64,000 nt of DNA, taken from positions 66,167,675 to 66,231,674 of the forward strand of contig NC_085141.1 of assembly GCF_024139115.2 (NCBI RefSeq), read 5' to 3'. The position numbers and the translations under genes were made by a program. The notes below the pieces were generated by a model that saw only the letters and a program-made list of their open reading frames with translations, ran no database searches and had not been told where the DNA came from. This DNA comes from Armigeres subalbatus. Taxonomy: Eukaryota > Arthropoda > Insecta > Diptera > Culicidae. Positions 58,355-64,000 of this stretch are shown here, one piece after another (position 1 is the stretch's first letter; the number at the start of each line of letters is the position of its first letter).

Positions 58355-59420
58355 GTGAGAAATCAGAAGGAACAAGTCAGTTCTTTATCCTTTTTTCTTC
58401 TTTCCCCTTTTTTAAACTTCCTTTATCTTTCTTCCTTCCTTCCTACTTATTTTATTTTTCAAAATTCTTCCTTCGTCCTTGTTGCTTTCTTCGTTTTTTT
58501 CTTCTTCTTTCTATTTTATTTATCTTCTTCCTTCCTCTTTTTTCTGCTTCCTATTTCTTTCTACATTTTTCCTTTTCATTTTTCTTTTCGCTCTTTCTTC
58601 TTTCTTCCTTCTTCCTTTTTCTTTTTTATATATCCTTCTCCCTTCTTATTTCTTTTTTCTTCCTTTTTTACTTTTTTATTCTTCCTTTTTCACTTTGACT
58701 TCTTCCTTCTATCTTTATCATTTTTCTTCACTCATCTTCCTTTTCACTTTTCATATCTCACTTCCCACTTTTATATCTCACTTCCCACTTCTCACTCATT
58801 TTCCACTTCTTATTTCTCATTTCTCACTTCCCCTTTCTCATTTTTCATTCCACACTTCTCACCTCCCACTTCCCACTTTTCACTTCTCACTTCTCACTGT
58901 TCATTTCTCTCTTCTCACTTCCTACTCCTCACATTTTACTGCTCACTTCTCATTTATAAAATAGCAGTTTTCACTGCTCATTTCTTACCTCTCACTTCTC
59001 ACTTTTCATTTCTCACTTCTCACTTCTCATTTTTTACTTCTGACTTCCTAATTCTTACTTCTAACTTATCATTCGGTCTAATAACCATTAGTGTGATCAA
59101 AATTCTTCTTCCTTTTTTTATATTTCCTTCTTGCTTTTAACTTTTTCTTCTTCCTTCTTCCTTCATCTTTTTTTTCTTCACTCATCTTCCTTCTCACTTT
59201 TCATATCTCACTTCCCACTTCTCATATCTCACTTCCCACTTCTCACTTCTCTCTTTTCACTTCCCACTTCACACTTCCCCTTTCGCACTTTTCATTCCTC
59301 ACTTCTCATTTCCCCTTTCTTATCTTTGACTTCTCACTTTCCTTTCTCACTTCTCACTTTTCATTTCTCACTTCCCTTTTCTTATTTCTTACTTCTCACT
59401 TCTTAATTCTTAATTCAAAC
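58355..59420 (+). repeat. ~1-kb polypyrimidine tract with CACTTCTCACTT minisatellite
   Basis: Nearly uninterrupted C/T sequence on the plus strand. The left third is TTCC/TTCTT-rich. From about 58740 it becomes a TCACTTCTCACTTCCCACTT-type short-period array, broken near 58950 and 59060-59110. Long open frames (up to 261 codons) are artefacts: pyrimidine-only DNA contains no stop codons. Confidence 0.9.
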
Positions 59421-59495
59421 ATGTCATCCGGCCTAATATCCATTCGACCTAATGGCCATTCGACTTAATGACCTTCCGGCCTAATGACCCAACAT
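59421..59495. repeat. Short TTCGGCCTAATG-type satellite patch
   Basis: About four units (CCGGCCTAATATCCATTCGA and relatives), from the same motif family as 1-158 and 62100-62830, lie at the right edge of the pyrimidine tract. Single degenerate units also occur near 58315 and 59060. Confidence 0.7.
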
Positions 59496-60849
59496 CTTCA
59501 CTAATATGTACCGCTCAGTGAATGTCTTCCACAAAATGGCTTCGAAACTTTACTGAAAACGGTTATATTTCACACCTTACAGATTCCAAGATATCGTCCA
59601 ACAACGTCAAAACAACTAAGCGGAAACTAATCTGATTATCCAGAACGCGCCACAATGTCCTAAACACTTTTGTCTAAAATCCTTCGTTTTCATCACGCAT
59701 AATTGCAGAACACACTAGTTTGGTTGAGTAAATCGCAAAGTGCGGAAGGGTTTAGGCTTTTGATGTTTGAGGTTTCAAGCGAGGAAACGGGCTTTCTTTT
59801 ATCGAGCTGAAATCACATCGACTTCTAGATGGTTAGAACTTAAAAGTTTTCATGTTCCAAAAAGAACCATCGCCATTTTTTTTGTTTTTGCCAATCTAGT
59901 TTACGAACCATTACGTTAAACATGAGAGGTGAAGATTGCAGAGCACAGAGATCTATCAGTAAACCGGTTGAATAAAAATTATTTAATTCCCACGCATCAT
60001 CATCTTGCAACGGCGTCCCAACCAGATCCAACTTGATCACATTGTCGACGAAACAAGACTGAAAGGCGAGTCTTCCATCTGGATTTTTAATGGATTCATT
60101 GGATATGTCTACCAACGGACGTCCGAATCTTCATTCATATGCTTTCTGTGGTGCATATGAGATTTATGATTTACTTTTCGCCGGCTCATTAAATGCTACA
60201 GTGACTACGAAGTATTCTCGGCAAGCGAGAGTTGCATTATGATGAATTTTGAAGCACGGTGAGACGCGTCAAGAGGCTTAACGTGGCGAATTTCGGTTCA
60301 AAGGTAAATGAACTTCCTCTCTGCAATGGTTGAATACGAGGTTCTCTTCGAGATGGATGCATGCAGCCGTTGATAATCATGTGCTGGAATTACTCCAGCA
60401 GCGCCTGCCAAAGGCAAATAAACCGGCCAGATTAACCTATTTTGTCGGTATGTAAACGATGTTGTTATTTTGACGGGAGTCGCTCATATGATTTCGCTTG
60501 ATGATCATCATATCGTCTCTCACGGAGTGATGAAGTCATCGTATGCGGAACACGGAAAAGACATGTGGTATGAAATATTGTAGCAGATATAATCCTCAAA
60601 GCAGCGCAGCGGAGAACTAAACAAAAAATATAAATAGCATGGAAAGGTGTATTATAAAGATTTTCCTTTAGTATACAGGCAAAATTATATTCTAATTTTC
60701 TGTTTATTTTCTTGCACATCAATATTGACAAATATCGAATGATCTTAATCGCACAGTCAGTTTTGGGAAATATAATTTAGATATCTTTGGACTAATTTGC
60801 TAATAACTTTTTTTCACAAACTTTTTACAAGTGAAAGAACACTCTGGGG
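59496..60849. other. Mostly unassigned; repeat partner at 60472-60600
   Basis: The 60472-60600 segment pairs with 57818-57930. A minus-strand open stretch of 91 codons (59840-60115) has no recognised motif. Confidence 0.4.
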
Positions 60850-61725
60850 GATCTCCCCCTATTTGTTTTTTAAACAATTATTCTCCGAGAACAAATGCAC
60901 AATCGTATAGAGATTATTTCGGCTATGCTAAAAAATGGAACACACAGTTTATGAACATGTACCCCTGAAATGATCCTATATCTTTTTCTAACAGGTGATT
61001 GCTTTAATTCTGAAATTGTCGGCCTAAGATCCGATTTTTTGCCAAACGACTTTTATCATAAAAGTTTTATGTCATGACATTCCGTGACATGTTTGTAATT
61101 ACTCTATCATACCACACACTTTGTATTTAGAACAATTGTCTATTAGACAAAGCTCTAGGATCCTTTAATTGTAGCATGTTCATCGAAGATCTCGCATTGT
61201 AAATAACTTTAAAAAGTTATTAGCAAGTTAGTAATAGCAATTCAATGACATTTTTGTGACATTTCCGAACACTGGGTACAGCGCATCGATGTCGCAAAGA
61301 TTAATTACTTTAGCCTTGGAAATGGACAATGTATTCCTCCGGATATGTTACGACATTGTCCGTACATTCTAATTACGGCAGTCAATATGACCAAGCGCCA
61401 CGTCGATACATTGGTTTTTAGCGCCAACCCACACGTCTCAGCCAACCAACCAGACGCAGACAAAAACGTGACAAGTATTTTAAATCACAGCGACGTCGTC
61501 CCCATGATGCAGGTTAATGCAACTTGCATTGCTGCCAGACCAGAGTGAAAATATCTTCGTGTTCACGTCACGAATTGCGATCGACATATTCCGTCATCAA
61601 CTGTAATCACTTTGTAATTTGTGTGGGGTGTTAGTTCCATTTTTTGGCAGAGCCGAATTAATCTCTATACGATTGTTCATTTGTTCTTGAAGGACAATTG
61701 TTAAATAACCAAATAGGGGGAGATC
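60850..61725. mobile_element. TIR element with ~100-bp arms
   Basis: GATCTCCCCCTATTTG at the left and its complement at the right lead arms that share AACAATTNTNCTNNNAGAAC, ACAATCGTATAGAGATTA and AAAAAATGGAAC. The interior has ATGACATTTTTGTGACATTT-type repeats and no gene. Target duplication unresolved. Confidence 0.7.
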
Positions 61726-61728
61726 ATA

Positions 61729-61775
61729 CTTATGATGATCAGTGCTCATACTTCGGAAGCACTGATCATCATAAG
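61729..61775. repeat. Perfect 18-bp hairpin
   Basis: CTTATGATGATCAGTGCT (61729-61746) is perfectly complementary to AGCACTGATCATCATAAG (61758-61775) with an 11-base spacer. It lies three bases beyond the TIR element. Confidence 0.85.
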
Positions 61776-61879
61776 GACGCATTTCCCGCGAAGCTCAAAG
61801 TTAGTACGACAGCTGCCCAAGCCACAACGTCGAAATCATCATAGAAGATCCAAACGTTTTGGTTGAGGAGTCTGGAGGA

Positions 61880-62100
61880 GTGAGACGTCTCACTACTCAC
61901 TTCGCGCTTCACACTTTTCACAGTGAGAAGTGAGAAATGAGGAGTGAAAATAGAGACGTCTGACTTCTCACACTCACAGAAGTTAGTAGTAAGGCATCTC
62001 ACTTTTCACTTCACACTAATCACTTTTCACAGTGAGAAGTGGAAAATATGTAGTGCGAAATGAGACGTCTCACTTCTCACACCTCATTTTTCACTTTTCA
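61880..62100. repeat. TTCTCACTT-type array in both orientations
   Basis: TCTCACTTCTCAC-like and GTGAGAAGTGAGAAATG-like units alternate, with AGACGTCTCAC repeated, giving a palindromic texture. The motif is the same as in the pyrimidine tract at 58.7-59.4 kb, and the array runs directly into the 17-bp satellite. Confidence 0.75.
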
Positions 62101-62830
62101 AATGACTTTTTCGGCCAAATGTCCTGCTCGGCCAAATGACAAGTTCGACCAAATGACCTATTCAACCAAATGATTTGTTCGGCCAAATAACATATTCGGC
62201 CAAATGTCCTATTCGGCCTAACGTCCTATTCGGCCAAACGTCCTTATTCGGCCAAACGTCCTATTCGGCCAAATGTTCTATTCGGCCAAATGTCCCATTG
62301 GGCCAAATGGTATATTCGACCAAACTTCCTATTTGGCCAAACGTCCCATTCGGCTAAATGTCCTATTCGGCCAAATGTGCTGTTCGGCCAAACGTCCCAT
62401 TCGGCCAAATGTCCTATTCGGCCAAATGTGCTGTTCGGCCAAACGTCCCATTCGGCCAAATGTCCTATTCGGCCAAATGTCCTATTCGGCCAAATGTCCT
62501 ATTCGGCCAAATGTCCTATTCGGCCAAATGTCCTATTCGGCCAAATGTCATATTCGGCCAAATGTCCTATTCGGCCAAATGTCCTATTCAGCAAAATGCC
62601 CTATTCGACCAAATGCCCTATTCGACCAAATGTCCTATTCGGCCAAATGTCCTATTCGGCCAGGACGTCAAATGTCTTTTTCGGCCAAATGACCTATTCG
62701 GCCGGATGGCCCGTTCGACCAAATGACTTTCGGCCAGATGGGGTTTGGCCTAATGGTTTGTTCGGCCTAGTGGCATTCGGTCAAATAGCTTTCGGCCGAA
62801 TCGGTTTCGGCCAAACGGCCCTTCCTCTCA
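62100..62830. repeat. 17-bp satellite (TCCTATTCGGCCAAATG)n
   Basis: About 40 units, most homogeneous between 62350 and 62660. Because the period is 17, three units (51 bp) encode a 17-residue repeat. The unit lacks stops in all plus frames, so open frames of 120-194 codons arise by chance (for example RPNVLFGQMSYSAKCPI). The right end at 62826 abuts a LINE fragment. Confidence 0.92.
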
Positions 62831-63665
62831 TCAAGCTGGCTTCGTTGACGGCTGCTCAACAACAGACCAGTTAGGTGTTGTACGGCTAATGCTCCAAAAG
62901 TGCCGTGAATATCAGGTCCCAACGCACCTTCTGTTTATCAATTTCAAGGCAGCATACGACAGTGTAAAATGCGTAGAGCTATGGAAAATCATGGACAAGC
63001 TTTTCCGGGAGGTTTACAATATTGATAAAGACAGCGGTGGATGTTATGCAAAATTGCATGAAGATTTCGGACGAACAGTTCGTTCGAATCCCGCCCGGAA
63101 CTACGACAGGGCGATGAACTTTTGTACCGGTTGTTCAACATTGCCCTAGAAGGTGTATAAAAGCCGGGGTACGATTTTCAACAGATCCAGTCAATTTGTT
63201 TGTCTCGCGTATGTTGTCTACTAAACACCCAAGCAACACAGTTCAGTTGCATTAAGTCACAGCAACTTATTTGTGACCAATTCTAGTCACGTTTAAATTA
63301 TTTTGCCAAATTATGCTTCAACAAGCTTCATCTGGCCATAATTTACGCATCATGTTGTAGTGCATGTTTCGTTTCATCACCAACATCGGTTTGACACTTG
63401 TAGTACCAGTAGTCAGGTGGCTGCCAGGTCGAAGTAACCTAGATGCTAGTCACGCGAACAGGAACGACATTAGCAATCCTAAGGACCTCTAAGGGCATGA
63501 AACTTGGACCATGCTTGTGGGGGACTTGCAAGCTCTTGGAGTGTTGGAGACGGGTGCTTGGGACCATCTTTGGGGGTGTGCAAGAGTACGTTGACGAAGG
63601 ATAAACCACGAGCTCGCCCAACTCTACGGTGAACCCAGTATTCAGAAAGCAGCTAAAGCTGGAAG
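62826..63665 (+). pseudogene. LINE reverse-transcriptase fragments
   Basis: FVDGCSTTDQL near 62827 and KCREYQVPTHLLFINFKAAY near 62900 are RT palm motifs (the D in FKAAYDSV is one catalytic acid). After a frameshift near 63090, ELRQGDELLYRLFNIALEG follows, then SRGTIF. A non-LINE segment (about 63215-63395, starting ACCCAAGCAACAC) intervenes where the xADD box should be. Farther on, WRRVLGTIFGGVQEYVDEG and KQLKLEG-overlapping sequence near 63545-63665 are the family C-terminus in another frame. 5' end truncated; dead copy. Confidence 0.75.
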
Positions 63666-64000
63666 GTTCCACCAGCAGTTCCTCCGAGAATTCCTCTGAT
63701 AATTTCTCCGGATATTCCTATAGAAAATCCCCCTGGAGTTCCTCCGGAAATTACTCTGGGAGTTCCTCCGGAAGTTCCTTTTCAGAGAAACACCCGGAGA
63801 AACTGCCGGTGAAACTCCCCGAGGGATTCTCGTAGAAACTGCTGGTGGATCTCCCGGATGAATTCCCGAAGGAACTGCCAGAGGAGCTCCCGTAAGAACT
63901 CCCGGAGGAATTTCAGGAGGAACTCCTAGAAGAATTCCTAGAAAACCTCCCGGATGAGCTCCCAGAGAAACTATCGGAAGAACTTCGGGAGGAATTTCCA
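63666..64000. repeat. TCC/GGA minisatellite with an orientation switch
   Basis: About 12-15 bp units built on AGTTCCTCCGG run to about 63785; beyond that the complement GGAGGAACTCCC type predominates to the window end. The switch creates a long imperfect palindrome. Open frames here are repeat artefacts. The array continues past the window. Confidence 0.8.

Noticed and set aside
58355..59140. 261-codon open frame with Phe/Leu/Ser-rich hydrophobic product
   Set aside because: It lies in an almost pure pyrimidine tract, where stop codons cannot occur. Overlapping frames are equally open and there is no conserved motif.
62100..62830. CRISPR-like regularly spaced repeats
   Set aside because: Units are contiguous 17-mers without spacers, no cas genes exist and the sequence is eukaryotic.
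62273..62874. Open frames up to 194 codons encoding RPNVLFGQMSYSAKCPI repeats
   Set aside because: They are a by-product of the 17-bp satellite; all plus frames and some minus frames are open alike.

Overview
The window looks like a mosquito genome, most likely Aedes. It is AT-rich and has long non-coding stretches. It carries several tRNA-derived SINEs of the Feilai type, a BEL/Pao retrotransposon, jockey-like and endonuclease/RT LINE fragments, many MITEs, and an array of the 'TTCGGCCAAATG' satellite common in Aedes assemblies. There is no bacterial-style operon. Species assignment is inference from repeat content.

Only one locus looks like an ordinary host gene: two short internal exons at 51246-51350 and 51513-51740 with compatible splice sites and phase. 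Almost everything else recognisable is transposable-element or satellite DNA, usually decayed and often nested.

Layout: 1-158, satellite. 0.47-2.2 kb, foldback element, mariner-like relic (with a SINE tail inside) and a MITE. 4.8-7.1 kb, hAT element with perfect 8-bp target duplication. 8.4-9.3 kb, TA-flanked TIR element. 12.9-14.2 kb, three-layer nest around a tRNA-like repeat. 14.9-19.1 kb, MITE/SINE cluster with a Tc1-type transposase relic split by a SINE. 19.1-23.6 kb, mostly unassigned single-copy-looking DNA. 23.6-26.2 kb, LINE relic with a 97-bp MITE. 26.3-33.2 kb, a nest: TA-flanked pogo-like termini, then a transposon with ~540-bp inverted repeats and a broken DDE-like gene, then a non-LTR insertion. 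33.7-38 kb, dispersed repeats and unassigned DNA. 38.2-39.3 kb, jockey-like LINE. 39.3-45.0 kb, BEL/Pao element with a second 97-bp MITE. 45-46.2 kb, tandem repeats. 47.6-50.2 kb, two adjacent foldback elements sharing one target sequence. 51.2-51.7 kb, host exons. 52.5-57.5 kb, foldbacks, SINEs, a Harbinger-type MITE, a pogo-type MITE and a Helitron-like element. 58.4-59.4 kb, 1 kb pyrimidine tract. 60.8-62.8 kb, TIR element, hairpin and 17-bp satellite. 62.8-63.7 kb, LINE RT fragments. 63.7-64 kb, TCC/GGA minisatellite.

The functional reading is a TE graveyard. Insertion order can often be read directly from target-site duplications and interrupted reading frames. All transposon genes seen are frameshifted, truncated or interrupted, so none is expected to make a full protein; short-element mobility would depend on enzymes encoded elsewhere.
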